A stretch of DNA of 64,000 nucleotides from Funiculus sociatus GB2-C1 (GTDB lineage Bacteria; Cyanobacteriota; Cyanobacteriia; Cyanobacteriales; FACHB-T130). The DNA lies in NCBI RefSeq assembly GCF_039962115.1, contig NZ_JAMPKJ010000010.1, positions 62,001 through 126,000 on the forward strand. The letters are read 5' to 3'. Below the pieces are notes generated by a model. The model was given only the letters and a program-made list of their open reading frames with translations. It was not told the DNA's origin and did no database searches. Numbering within the stretch: the stretch's first letter is position 1; every line of letters begins with the position of its first letter. This document shows positions 35,735 to 44,533 of the stretch, piece after piece. The position numbers were made by a program, and so were the translations under genes.

Positions 35735-36904
35735 ATGCAGTTTGCCAAGCGTTTACAACCACTGCAATCAAATGTCTTTGCTGATATGGATCGGGCGAAG
35801 GCAAAAGCTAGGGCAGCTGGACAGGAGATAATTGATCTGTCGCTGGGTTCTTCTGATTTACCGACATCGACTCATATCATCGATGCGATCGCGCAATCTC
35901 TATCTGACCAGAGTACCCACGGCTACTTACTTTTTCACGGAACTCAAGCTTTTCGTCAAGCCGCCGCTAACTGGTATACGCAGAAATACGGTATTCCTAT
36001 TGATCCAGAAACTGAGGTGCTGCCTCTAATTGGTTCTCAGGAAGGCACCGCTCATTTACCCTTAGCGGTACTGAATCCAGGGGATTTTGCCTTATTGCTT
36101 GACCCTGGCTATCCTTCTCATGCTGGGGGAGTGTACTTGGCTGGGGGCCAAATCTATCCGATGCCAATAGGGGCAGAAAATGGATTTTTGCCCGTATTTG
36201 AAGAAATACCCCTGCCAGTTTTGCAAGAGTCACGGATGATGGTACTCAGCTATCCCCATAATCCTACGACTGCGATCGCGCCTTTATCTTTCTTTCAGTC
36301 AGCAGTTGCTTTTTGCCAGCAGCATAATCTCGTGTTGGTTCACGATTTTCCTTACGCCGATCTAGTATTTGAAGACGTAGCGGTTCCCTCAATTTTGCAA
36401 GCCGACCCGGATAAAAGCGTCTCGATTGAGTTTTTTACTATGTCCAAGTCCTACAATATGGGCGGCTTCCGCATCGGCTACGCAATTGGAAATGCTCAGC
36501 TGATTCGCGCCTTGCGTCAGGTAAAAGCGGCAATTGATTTTAACCAATACGGGGGAATTTTGAATGGCGCGATCGCTGCCCTTAATGGCCCGCAAGAAGG
36601 TGTAAAGGCAGCAGTTGAAACTTTTCGCCAACGTCGGGATACCTTCGTTAAAGCGCTTCACAGGATTGGCTGGGAGGTTCCTACCCCAGGTGCCACCATG
36701 TACGTATGGGCTAAGTTGCCTCAACTTTGGGCAAACGATTCCATCGGATTTTGCAGCCAGCTAGTAGAAACTACTGGTGTTGCTGCTTCCCCCGGTGCCG
36801 GGTTTGGGAAATCTGGGGAAGGTTATGTGCGCTTCGCCTTGGTACACGATCCAGCAATTTTGCAAACTGCGGTGGAACGGGCATCGTTGTTTTTACGCAA
36901 GTAA
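35735..36904 (+). CDS. PLP-dependent class I/II aminotransferase (LL-DAP aminotransferase-like)
   Basis: The 389-aa fold-type I enzyme has IIDLSLGSSDLPT at the N terminus, the cofactor segment SYPHNPTTAIAP, HDFPYADLVFED, the PLP lysine in TMSKSYNMGGFRIG and the C-terminal arginine in GYVRFALVHD. Its overall pattern is nearest to LL-diaminopimelate/aspartate-type aminotransferases, so a role in lysine or amino-acid metabolism is likely, but the substrate cannot be fixed from sequence alone. Confidence 0.88.
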   Translation: MQFAKRLQPLQSNVFADMDRAKAKARAAGQEIIDLSLGSSDLPTSTHIIDAIAQSLSDQSTHGYLLFHGTQAFRQAAANWYTQKYGIPIDPETEVLPLIGSQEGTAHLPLAVLNPGDFALLLDPGYPSHAGGVYLAGGQIYPMPIGAENGFLPVFEEIPLPVLQESRMMVLSYPHNPTTAIAPLSFFQSAVAFCQQHNLVLVHDFPYADLVFEDVAVPSILQADPDKSVSIEFFTMSKSYNMGGFRIGYAIGNAQLIRALRQVKAAIDFNQYGGILNGAIAALNGPQEGVKAAVETFRQRRDTFVKALHRIGWEVPTPGATMYVWAKLPQLWANDSIGFCSQLVETTGVAASPGAGFGKSGEGYVRFALVHDPAILQTAVERASLFLRK

Positions 36905-37201
36905 TTACACGTAAATAAATAGTCATTATTTTATAGTTAAAACCAGTTTACGTACTCAAGTATTAATACTGGTAAATAGCTTGTAAAAACCTGTTCAATT
37001 CTTTACTCAGGTGTGACAACAGTTCACGCTAAATTTGCCTATTCAGCTTTGGGAATTTCTACAATTGACATGACCTGTGAGAGAAATCCTCGCCGAGAGT
37101 AATGCAGACAAGAGCAACTCCGGTGTGAGGAAACCACATTTAAAGTGAGAATCCTCAGACAGGCTATATCCCACCTTAGTTAACTTTAAAAAGGTCAAGT
37201 C

Positions 37202-38320
37202 ATGTTAATAGGTTCTTCCAAAAGACTGAACAACCAGGAATTCTCCAAGCAAACCCGTATGCTAAAGGCAATCGAGAAATTACTAATTAGTGCCTCGGTT
37301 GTAGGTGTAAGCGCGATCGCATCTAACCCAGCCTTCGCTACAACACTCAAACCTAGTAATATTCAGTTCAGCACTTACCAGGACAAACCCCAAGTTCAGA
37401 CCTACCTTTTTGGAGATACTCAATATAAAACTGTCAATGGGATTGAAAGACAACTTTTAAATGACATCACCAGAGATGACATTAATAAAGCAACCCAAGC
37501 TTTAACCGATGACAGTGCCGCCACCAACGTTGAGTTTTGGTATGGAAGTGAAAACCCTCAAAGAGTTGGATTCACTGCCAATCTAGGAAAAAACACAGTT
37601 AAAGTCGAGACTGTCGTACAAGAAGATTGGCAAGATGAGAAATTGGCAAAAGGCTGGCTAGACGGCTTCCTCGGCGCTTACGGTTCGCTGCTACCAGCCT
37701 CACCGACTGCGGATCAATATAATTTGATGCTGGATACACTGAAAACAAAAGGTCTGTACAGTGCTGGAGATCCTAACGTCGGCGCTGTGGCGCTAGATGA
37801 CCAAACTGGTAAATTACAAATTGACCTGGTTGGACACTTGGATAGGGCTGGACTTTATATAGATACCAGACAGACTATTGAAGATACGAGAAAGACGATT
37901 CGTATAGGTGGAAAAACAATAGCTAACCCTACTTTTGGGAAGCAAATTTCCAACCCGAATTATCTAAAGCCAAAAAATGATGCTCGTTACGCCACAGGTA
38001 ACATATTTCTGGATCAAGCTATAGTCGCTTTAGCCACAAAGTCAGTCCAACAAGGCAAATTCTTCCAAATGAGTGAGATTGCCAAAGTAACCTTCAATGG
38101 CGTGGTTGATTATGCTTTCGGCTTCTCAGCAATAGATTCTGGCGCTTTTGCTGCGGACGCTTCTATTAGCGACACTACATCTCACACTGCCATTTACAGC
38201 TGGAACCGGACGTATCAGCTACCCCCATCTGAGTCTGTACCTGAACCTTCTGCCATGTTAGGTTTAATTTCTGTGGGTGGTTTCTTGGTTGGTAAGCGTA
38301 AGATGTTGAAAAAAGCTTAG
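37202..38320 (+). CDS. Exported PEP-CTERM protein, unknown function
   Basis: The 372-aa protein has a signal peptide (KLLISASVVGVSAIASNPAF) and ends VPEPSAMLGLISVGGFLVGK with KRKMLKK, a textbook PEP-CTERM tail. The middle (FWYGSENPQRVGFTANLG, DQTGKLQIDLVGHLDRAGLY) is not a recognised enzyme. The start at 37202 is supported by AAAGG upstream; an internal ATG 19 codons later would give a more usual signal length. Probably surface-exposed or released. Confidence 0.85.
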   Translation: MLIGSSKRLNNQEFSKQTRMLKAIEKLLISASVVGVSAIASNPAFATTLKPSNIQFSTYQDKPQVQTYLFGDTQYKTVNGIERQLLNDITRDDINKATQALTDDSAATNVEFWYGSENPQRVGFTANLGKNTVKVETVVQEDWQDEKLAKGWLDGFLGAYGSLLPASPTADQYNLMLDTLKTKGLYSAGDPNVGAVALDDQTGKLQIDLVGHLDRAGLYIDTRQTIEDTRKTIRIGGKTIANPTFGKQISNPNYLKPKNDARYATGNIFLDQAIVALATKSVQQGKFFQMSEIAKVTFNGVVDYAFGFSAIDSGAFAADASISDTTSHTAIYSWNRTYQLPPSESVPEPSAMLGLISVGGFLVGKRKMLKKA

Positions 38321-38658
38321 TTTTTGCGATATCGATTGCTTTAAACAATACCTTCGCCAAAAATCTAAAGGGCTTTTGTAGTTCAGTTGTTTACTAAGGC
38401 GACAACTCCGAATCTACGAAAGCTCACGCCTGACATTCAAGGACTATAGCGTTTCTCAGTTGGGTGGAATATATCGCGGTTGTTTTGTTTTCGCCACCTT
38501 GGTATAGCCCTACAGATATATTGTTTTCCAGAGACATATAACAATTCTAATAGGATTGTGAGATGCCCGTCCTTCAGATACCCGACTTCTTAAAGAAGTC
38601 GGGTATCTTGCGTTCACGAACCATTTAGGGCTGCTATATAGAAGTTTTCTATGAAAAG
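38321..38658. other. 338-bp convergent spacer with a terminator
   Basis: It separates two convergent genes. The only clear element is the hairpin at 38576-38608; the rest has no gene. Confidence 0.6.
38576..38608. terminator. Bidirectional hairpin, AGATACCCGACTTCTT stem
   Basis: The 16-nt arm and its complement AAGAAGTCGGGTATCT abut with a one-base centre, so the real loop is formed by opening the innermost pairs. GC-rich in the middle; located between convergent genes. Confidence 0.75.
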
Positions 38659-39330
38659 TTAAGGATTTTTTTTCCTAGCCAAAATTGGCAGGAAGGAGAG
38701 TAAGGCGAGGAAACTCAATGCTAAGAAAAAAGGGAAGCGATCGCCTCCTCGCAAAACCGACTCTCCCGTGGCTCCCACCCAGACGTAAGCTATCATTCCA
38801 GGGATAATTCCTAAAAAGGTACCGACTGCATACGGAACCCAATTAATCGGTGTTAGTCCAAAAAGAAAATTGACGACAGTGAAGGGCGAAATTGGCGCAA
38901 AACGCACCGCTAACACAAAAGTCAGAGGTTGACGGGCGATCGCTTGATTAAACCGCATCAAGGCTGGATGTTCGCCAAATCGACGTTTTGCCCAGTCATG
39001 CAACAGGTAACGGGCAGTCCAGAAAGCAGCGATCGCTCCCAGTGTAGCTCCCACGGTAGACCAAAAGGTTCCCCAAACTAACCCAAAAACGGCACCAGCA
39101 ACAACCGGAAACATAATTCCAGGTATACCTACCGCCGTTGCTGCGGTGAAAATTAGAAGAAACAAAAAGATGCCCCAATTCCCCCAACTTTTTATCTGCT
39201 GAGTGAGAACAATGGGATCGAACAAAACTTTCAGCGGGCTAAAGATACATAGCAGCAGGAAAAATAGCAGCGCGATCGCCATCCAAAATCGTGGATTTTT
39301 GAGCAATTTGACTGGCGACCGATTTATCAT
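38659..39330 (-). CDS. TVP38/TMEM64-family (SNARE-associated, DedA-like) membrane protein
   Basis: The 223-aa polytopic protein has the family core: GIPGIMFPVVAGAVFGLVWG, TVGATLGAIAAFWTARYLL, FRFNQAI-like RFNQAIARQPLTFVLAVRFA, and PYAVGTFLGIIPG. I placed the start at ATG 39330 because the arsS stop TGA lies one base upstream (TGA-A-ATG), a tight coupling. Such VTT-domain proteins move lipids or small molecules across membranes. Its coupling to arsS suggests handling of an arsenolipid or arsenosugar product, which is inference. Confidence 0.88.
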   Translation of the reverse strand: MINRSPVKLLKNPRFWMAIALLFFLLLCIFSPLKVLFDPIVLTQQIKSWGNWGIFLFLLIFTAATAVGIPGIMFPVVAGAVFGLVWGTFWSTVGATLGAIAAFWTARYLLHDWAKRRFGEHPALMRFNQAIARQPLTFVLAVRFAPISPFTVVNFLFGLTPINWVPYAVGTFLGIIPGMIAYVWVGATGESVLRGGDRFPFFLALSFLALLSFLPILARKKNP

Positions 39331-39331
39331 T

Positions 39332-40333
39332 TCACACCAAAGCACCGCCGCAACTAGAACCACTCCCAGCCGTACAACCGTAACAATACTGTGCCGTCTG
39401 TACCTCGTCTATTAAGTCTAACCTTCCAGCTTCCAGTAACTTAGCCACTGTCAGCGTTTCACCTGTGCGAGTTTTTGCTGGAATATTTGTCATCTGGTTA
39501 AAGTCGCAATCATAAATATTGCCCAGATAGTCGATTGAAAGTTCATTTCGACACATTAAATTTTCAACTGTATCGCCATTGAAATGAGCCTCTAGAAACT
39601 GCAAATAGGGAGTATATAGCTGCTTACGTTGTAAATGCTGCTGCACTCGACCTATCGGTAAATTCGTAATCGTAAATAGGTTGTTAAATTCAACCTCAAA
39701 ATGTTCTTTCAAAAAATCTTTGTAATCTTGTTGCAGCTTACTCTGATTAGGAGTTAGAGAAAATTTTTCTGTATGCGGTACTTGCGGGTTAAACACCAAA
39801 TCTAGGATTAAATTTGGGTCTTGGGCATAACCCAACTTATTCAGCCATTGCAGCGCCCGAATTGAAGCGTCATAAACCCCATTTCCGCGCATTTTATCAA
39901 CATTATCTTCCAGATAACAGGGCAGAGAAGCAACTATTCTTGTTTGATGTTTGGCACAGTATTCAGGGATATCTTTAAAACCCGGTTCAAAGTAAATAGT
40001 GAGGTTAGACCTGACAATTACTTGTTTACTATTTTCCCTGGCTGCTTCTACCAATGGCTTGAAACCATAATTCATTTCCGGTGCGCCGCCCGTCAAGTCT
40101 ACTATTTTGAGTTCGGGAAATTTATATATTACTTCAATCAGTTGATTGCAAACTTCTGGGGTAAGTTCTTCTGTGCGTTTTGGCCCTGCTTCCACATGGC
40201 AATGAGTACAGGCAAGATTGCAGCGCTTTCCTAAATTGATTTGCAAAACACTGATTTTGCTTTTACTTAGAGGAAGTCCGATTTTTTCTTTAAATTGGGT
40301 TATTTTTGGTTGATTTGATTGAATCTGGAGCAT
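39332..40333 (-). CDS. arsS: Arsenosugar biosynthesis radical SAM protein ArsS
   Basis: ArsS transfers a 5'-deoxyadenosyl group to dimethylated arsenic on the way to arsenosugars. The 333-aa protein has the radical SAM motif CNLACTHC (C-x3-C-x2-C), the GGAPEMN SAM loop, and a C-terminal cysteine-rich extension (NELSIDYLGNIYDCDF, CYGCTAGSGSSCGG) typical of this subfamily. It is translationally coupled to the TVP38 gene. The upstream terminator after arsH indicates its own promoter near 40340-40400. Confidence 0.92.
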   Translation of the reverse strand: MLQIQSNQPKITQFKEKIGLPLSKSKISVLQINLGKRCNLACTHCHVEAGPKRTEELTPEVCNQLIEVIYKFPELKIVDLTGGAPEMNYGFKPLVEAARENSKQVIVRSNLTIYFEPGFKDIPEYCAKHQTRIVASLPCYLEDNVDKMRGNGVYDASIRALQWLNKLGYAQDPNLILDLVFNPQVPHTEKFSLTPNQSKLQQDYKDFLKEHFEVEFNNLFTITNLPIGRVQQHLQRKQLYTPYLQFLEAHFNGDTVENLMCRNELSIDYLGNIYDCDFNQMTNIPAKTRTGETLTVAKLLEAGRLDLIDEVQTAQYCYGCTAGSGSSCGGALV

Positions 40334-40401
40334 TTCTTAACAAAAATTTATGGTTCTCTCCCGATCATATCGTTCCATCTTGTAGCTGAGTAGTTAAAAA
40401 A

Positions 40402-40424
40402 CCCGTAATCTTTGAGATTACGGG
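40402..40424 (-). terminator. Rho-independent terminator of arsH
   Basis: On the minus strand CCCGTAATCT, CAA loop, AGATTACGGG is followed by TTTTTT. It lies 57 bases after the arsH stop, separating arsH from arsS. Confidence 0.88.
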
Positions 40425-40480
40425 CTTCGAGAAACAGTATTTCACAGCTAGACTTGTTGACCTCTAGCTGTGGTATGAAA

Positions 40481-41107
40481 TTACATCTGAAGCAGCTTGG
40501 CTTCTTTTTCCTTGCGTTCGCTGTAGCGGTCGGTGAGGTGGTCTACTTGATCTCTGAGTAGCAGCGTAAACTTGTAAAGTTCTTCCATTACGTCGATAAC
40601 GCGATCGCGATAAGGTGAATCCTTCATCGTCCCGTCTTCGTTAAACTCGTTGTACGCTTTTGCAACTGAAGACTGATTCGGGATGGTAAACATCCGCATC
40701 CAGCGTCCCAAGATTCGCATGGTATTGACGGCGTTAAACGACTGAGAACCGCCGCTTACCTGCATGACTGCCAAAGTTCTGCCTTGAGTTGGTCTCACTG
40801 CCCCTAAAGTTAGAGGAATCCAGTCAATTTGGTTTTTCAGGATGCCTGTAATATTCCCGTGCATCTCTGGACTAGACCAAACTTGACCCTCAGACCACAA
40901 GCTTAAATTCCGCAATTCTTGAACCTTCGGATGGTCAGCTTCTACGCTGCCGTGAATCGGCAATTCACGCGGGTCAAAAAATTTGGTTTCTGCACCGAAA
41001 CCTTCGATGATTCTGGCGGCTTCTTCTGCTAATAAACGGCTATAAGAGCGCTCTCTTAAAGAGCCATACAAGAATAAAATTCTAGGTGGATGATCGAAAG
41101 TTTTCAT
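40481..41107 (-). CDS. arsH: Organoarsenical oxidase / NADPH:FMN reductase ArsH
   Basis: ArsH is a flavodoxin-fold NADPH-FMN enzyme that oxidises trivalent methylated or aromatic arsenicals to less toxic pentavalent forms. The 208-aa protein has the FMN-binding [19 protein letters not shown], the [20 protein letters not shown] segment and [18 protein letters not shown], all ArsH marks. It is divergent from ynfA across 178 bp and ends at a strong terminator. Confidence 0.94.
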   Translation of the reverse strand: MKTFDHPPRILFLYGSLRERSYSRLLAEEAARIIEGFGAETKFFDPRELPIHGSVEADHPKVQELRNLSLWSEGQVWSSPEMHGNITGILKNQIDWIPLTLGAVRPTQGRTLAVMQVSGGSQSFNAVNTMRILGRWMRMFTIPNQSSVAKAYNEFNEDGTMKDSPYRDRVIDVMEELYKFTLLLRDQVDHLTDRYSERKEKEAKLLQM

Positions 41108-41285
41108 GGAAATTAGTAACCTCTAGTTTAGGAATTCAACTAACGAATAGATCATGACTTCTAGATGTAATATCATGTCCGGTTGAATAGCTATAATTAG
41201 AACTTAAGCGGACAGGTTTTTATTATTGATAATTAGACGGACTTGATATAGTATGTCTATTTTGACCTCTTAGTAATTATTAAAA

Positions 41286-41609
41286 ATGCAAGCGTTTGGC
41301 TTCTTTCTACTTGCAGCTCTAGGAGAAATCTCCGGGTGTTACACCTTTTGGGCATGGTTACGACTAGGAAAGAGTATCTTGTGGACTGTTCCAGGTATCT
41401 TCGCTCTGATCATCTATGCTGTTGCTCTAACCAAAGTAGATGCTTCAAATGCTGGAAGAGTATACGCTGCCTACAGTGGTTTCTACATCCTCTTATCTCT
41501 GTTTTGGTTATGGTTGGCTGAGGGGGTTAAACCCGATAAGTGGGACTTACTTGGCGTTACGATCTCCCTCATCGGAGCGGTTGTAATCTTGTTCAGCCCT
41601 CATCGCTAA
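41286..41609 (+). CDS. YnfA (UPF0060) family small membrane protein
   Basis: The 107-aa protein has four predicted helices: [53 protein letters not shown] and [15 protein letters not shown]. It has the GCY and RVYAAYSG motifs of YnfA. These proteins resemble small multidrug-resistance transporters and some have been linked to drug or metal export. It is the only plus-strand gene inside the arsenic island and is divergent from arsH, so control by the same spacer is possible. Confidence 0.92.
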   Translation: MQAFGFFLLAALGEISGCYTFWAWLRLGKSILWTVPGIFALIIYAVALTKVDASNAGRVYAAYSGFYILLSLFWLWLAEGVKPDKWDLLGVTISLIGAVVILFSPHR

Positions 41610-41677
41610 TGAACCTCCGTCTGCATCCAAACCTTTACTGCACAATCCTCCACCGTCCCGTATGTCAATTGGCTTAT

Positions 41678-42151
41678 TTATCTTCCTGCCAACTCTCGCA
41701 AAAAGGTGCTTTGGGCTGCTCGCAGTTCGACTTCGGAGTTCGCACTCTCAATTGTCTGCATTGCATCGTTATAAGATACGCCAGTGCAAATCAGGTAAGA
41801 AGCTAGCATCGTTCCCGTCCGTCGTCTGCCACTGGTGCAATGCACTGCAACAGCGTTGCCTTGGCGATTTTGACTGTCAACAAAGTTGTATAATTCTTCA
41901 ACCTGTTCCCGACTGGGTTGAGTACCGCCTTTGGTTGGCAACCAGAGGTGAGGGATGTTTGCCTGGTGATACAAATCTAGGTTGGAGGGGTCATCCATAA
42001 CAGAGACAATCGCGCCAACACCCGCAGCCTGTAGTTCGTTCAGTTCCTCTGGCATTGGCTTACGAACACCTGCGAGTTTGCCTGGAATCACCCACCACAA
42101 ATTCTCTGCAATCGGTTGGATTGGTTGCTCTATCGGTGTTTGGTTTGTCAT
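41678..42151 (-). CDS. Cys-based tyrosine/dual-specificity phosphatase-like protein
   Basis: The protein has the P-loop HCTSGRRRTG, which fits H-C-x5-R-(T/S), a general-acid Asp region (VSVMDDPSNLDLY) and length about 157 aa from ATG 42151. I chose that start because it lies 7 bases after the arsC stop; the longer frame would overlap arsC. A phosphatase of this fold is chemically related to arsenate reductases. Here it is the last gene of the pstS-aquaporin-arsC operon. Whether it acts on phosphoprotein, phosphate esters or arsenate is not known. Confidence 0.8.
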   Translation of the reverse strand: MTNQTPIEQPIQPIAENLWWVIPGKLAGVRKPMPEELNELQAAGVGAIVSVMDDPSNLDLYHQANIPHLWLPTKGGTQPSREQVEELYNFVDSQNRQGNAVAVHCTSGRRRTGTMLASYLICTGVSYNDAMQTIESANSEVELRAAQSTFLRELAGR

Positions 42152-42158
42152 TAGAACC

Positions 42159-42572
42159 TTATCCAACAGGTGTCGCTTCTTCTTTAAGCGATTCAATGAG
42201 TTGAGTCACCCGTTCTTTTATCTGATCGCGCACTCTGGGGAAAATTTCAGGCTGTTCAGCCGGATCGTCAAGCTGCCAATCTTCAAAGACTTCCCGAAGT
42301 ACCCAATCTGTCGGCAGATTAACTCCACAACCGCACAGGGAAATTACCACATCAAAGTCTTCAGCCTTGAAGTCGCTAAGAGGTTTCGAGTCTTGATTGG
42401 TAATGTCAATGCCGATTTCTTTCATGGTAGCGATCGCTTCCGGTCTCACCTGAGAGGCTTCTAATCCAGAGCTAATCACTTCAATTTTTCCCTTACCCAG
42501 CGTTTTTGCAAAGCCTTCCGCCATTTGGGAACGGGCAGAATTTTTCTTGCACACAAACATGACACGTTTCAT
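42159..42572 (-). CDS. arsC: Arsenate reductase ArsC (low-molecular-weight PTP type)
   Basis: ArsC reduces arsenate to arsenite. The 137-aa protein has the CX5R P-loop at the N terminus (F-V-C8-KKNSA-R14-S) and the general-acid EDWQLDDP. The LCGCGVNLP segment supplies shuttle cysteines for thioredoxin- or glutaredoxin-linked recycling. The start ATG 42572 has GAGGAAA upstream and is 13 bases from the aquaporin stop, so they are co-transcribed. Confidence 0.94.
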   Translation of the reverse strand: MKRVMFVCKKNSARSQMAEGFAKTLGKGKIEVISSGLEASQVRPEAIATMKEIGIDITNQDSKPLSDFKAEDFDVVISLCGCGVNLPTDWVLREVFEDWQLDDPAEQPEIFPRVRDQIKERVTQLIESLKEEATPVG

Positions 42573-42585
42573 TTCGTTTCCTCGC

Positions 42586-43299
42586 TTACTGAATATCTCG
42601 AAATCCGTTGGAAAGTTGTCTGTACACTAGCACCGCTAATTGCGCCCCTAAAATCGGTGCCACCCAATAAACCCAATGGTGCTGCCATATTCCGCCCACT
42701 AAAGCAGGGCCAAATGACCTTACAGGATTCATACTCGCTCCGGTAATTGGCCCCATAAACGCCGCCTCTAACCCCACCGTCAAGCCAATTGCTAACCCCG
42801 CAAAGCCAATCGGGGCGCGGCGATCGAGACCAGAACCAAAAATCACAAACATTAAAATAAAGGTGAGAACCGTTTCCAGCACTAGAGATTGCAGCCAATT
42901 CCCTTCTAGTGGCACAGTTGCGCCCAAATTAGCTACGCGCCCCAAAGCTATTAACAGTAAAGCTGAGGCGATAACTGCTCCCAATGACTGCGCCAAAATA
43001 TAAGGCAGCACTCGCCGCTTGGGAAAAAAGCCACTTGTCCAAAAAGCTAGCGTCACTGCCGGGTTAAAATGAGCGCCGCTAATGTGTCCCAGCGTATAAA
43101 TTAAAGCGGCAACAACTGCCCCAAATACAAAGCTGATACCGAGATGAGTAATAGCCCCATTACTAATTTGATTGACCATCACAGCGCCAGTCCCAGCAAA
43201 GACTAAAACAAAAGTGCCAATGCCTTCCGCCATCGTCTCTCGCCAGCAATGGGAAACTAATTTCCACAAAAAAATTTTTGAATTTGATTTCAAAGCCAT
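42586..43299 (-). CDS. Aquaporin, NIP/AqpN-like, probable arsenite channel
   Basis: A 237-aa MIP channel with six helices. The first pore motif is HFNPAV in GHISGAHFNPAVTLAF; the second is NPV rather than NPA in GASMNPVRSFGP. The GHISGAHFNPA and TGASMNPVRS contexts recall plant NIP channels and their bacterial AqpN relatives, many of which pass arsenite. In arsenic operons such a channel can replace an arsenite pump by letting arsenite made by ArsC flow out. The start ATG 43299 was preferred over a TTG two codons earlier. No ArsB or Acr3 is in the window. Confidence 0.88.
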   Translation of the reverse strand: MALKSNSKIFLWKLVSHCWRETMAEGIGTFVLVFAGTGAVMVNQISNGAITHLGISFVFGAVVAALIYTLGHISGAHFNPAVTLAFWTSGFFPKRRVLPYILAQSLGAVIASALLLIALGRVANLGATVPLEGNWLQSLVLETVLTFILMFVIFGSGLDRRAPIGFAGLAIGLTVGLEAAFMGPITGASMNPVRSFGPALVGGIWQHHWVYWVAPILGAQLAVLVYRQLSNGFRDIQ

Positions 43300-43318
43300 T
43301 CTCAATGGGGGATAGGTA

Positions 43319-43349
43319 ATAGGTAATAGGTAATTGACCTATTACCTAT
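43319..43349. terminator. 13-bp stem between pstS and the aquaporin gene
   Basis: ATAGGTAATAGGT, loop AATTG, then its exact complement; a third ATAGGT unit precedes it. It lies inside the operon and could lower read-through from pstS into the aquaporin-arsC part. Confidence 0.55.
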
Positions 43350-43358
43350 GTCTTAAAA

Positions 43359-44411
43359 TTAAAACTTTGCTTCTTGGCGTAACAACTCACCAATTGTCAG
43401 ATTTAGCTTCTGCTCTCCAGCAAATACCGTCCCTACTTTTCCTCTTTCAAAGTGGACAAAGGCGATGTGATAACCTTCTTCAGGTAAAGGTATGTAGCCT
43501 ACAGTGTTAACCAATCGGTTCGCATTTTTCAGGTAGAATTCTACAAAAGCTCGGACTTCCGGTTTGTTTTGAGCATATTTTGCATTTACGTAGATTAAAA
43601 GCGGTCGAGAAAGGGGTTGATACTGAGCATTTTCTACAGCCTGACGTGCAGGAAGCACTGCTCCATTGCCACTGTTAACCGCTAAAGCTTTCAATCTATT
43701 TTGGTTAGCTTCGTAGTAAGCGTATCCAAAGTAACCCAAAGCGTTTGGATCTGTGCCAACTCCTCGCACTAGAAAGTTATCATCTTCACTGGCTGTATAG
43801 TCAGTGCGGCTGGCTCTGGCTTTACCGACTGTTGCTTCTGTAAAGTAGTCAAACGTACCAGATTCGCCACCTGCACCATAAAGTTTAAGCGGTTTGTTAG
43901 GCCAAGAAGACCGAACTTGATTCCAACTGGTAATTTTTCCTTGGGCTGCTGGTTCCCATATCTTTTTCAACTCTGCAATCGTAATGTCTTTTGCCCAATC
44001 ATTTTGGGGATGAACCGCGACGGTGAGGGCATCATAGGCTACAGGTATTTCTATGTAACGCACGCCAGCTTGACGGCAAGCTTCTACCTCATCGGTGAGG
44101 ATGGGGCGCGAGGCGTTGCTGATGTCTGTTTCGCCAGCACAGAACTTTTTAAATCCAGCGCTGGTTCCGGAAAAGGCGACTTGTATTTCGCTGTTGCCAT
44201 TTTTATTTAATTTATATTCTTTGGCTACTGCCTCCGTAATCGGAAAAACCGTGCTAGAACCATCAATTTTAACTGCTCCGTTGCTAGAAGCACTGCTCTG
44301 ATTTTGTTGCGTGGATGGGGCTGAAGTACATGAGTTTAGTGTCGCTGCGATACTAGCTGTCAAAGCAAGAATACCTAGCCGGATAGCCGAACCCTTTGCT
44401 GTTGTGTCCAT
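43359..44411 (-). CDS. pstS: Phosphate ABC transporter substrate-binding protein (PstS/SphX-like)
   Basis: The 350-aa lipoprotein has a lipobox L-N-S-C28 and the PstS fold: DGSSTVFPITEAVAKEY, FSGTSAGFKKFCAGETDIS, NASRPI, and GESGTFDYFTEATVGKARAS. PstS binds phosphate in the periplasm for the PstCAB permease, which is absent here. Its placement behind an ArsR-type operator, in front of the arsenite channel and arsC, suggests it is induced by arsenic to favour phosphate over arsenate uptake. It could alternatively bind arsenate; the binding site is not resolvable here. Confidence 0.92.
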   Translation of the reverse strand: MDTTAKGSAIRLGILALTASIAATLNSCTSAPSTQQNQSSASSNGAVKIDGSSTVFPITEAVAKEYKLNKNGNSEIQVAFSGTSAGFKKFCAGETDISNASRPILTDEVEACRQAGVRYIEIPVAYDALTVAVHPQNDWAKDITIAELKKIWEPAAQGKITSWNQVRSSWPNKPLKLYGAGGESGTFDYFTEATVGKARASRTDYTASEDDNFLVRGVGTDPNALGYFGYAYYEANQNRLKALAVNSGNGAVLPARQAVENAQYQPLSRPLLIYVNAKYAQNKPEVRAFVEFYLKNANRLVNTVGYIPLPEEGYHIAFVHFERGKVGTVFAGEQKLNLTIGELLRQEAKF

Positions 44412-44454
44412 TGCCCTCCCCCGATTACATATTTTAGGGGTATATCTATATCAT

Positions 44455-44470
44455 TTCAAAAAAAATTGAT
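44455..44470. promoter_or_regulatory. Putative ArsR operator upstream of pstS
   Basis: TTCAA-AAAAAA-TTGAT matches the ATCAA-N6-TTGAT dyad I recall for cyanobacterial ArsR, with one mismatch. It is 44 bases upstream of the pstS ATG, where repressor binding would block transcription. Confidence 0.6.
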
Positions 44471-44533
44471 TTGTCAAGTAGTAGGGAAGGCATTAGAGAC
44501 AATATCCTTATTAAAAAAGTTGATGGGTGAAGG

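Noticed and set aside
39332-39363. Longer start of the TVP38 gene overlapping arsS by 32 bases
   Set aside because: The ATG at 39330 directly follows the arsS stop and gives a more usual N terminus.
41108-41285. ArsR operator in the arsH/ynfA spacer
   Set aside because: No ATCAA-N6-TTGAT-like dyad was found by eye; only isolated half sites.
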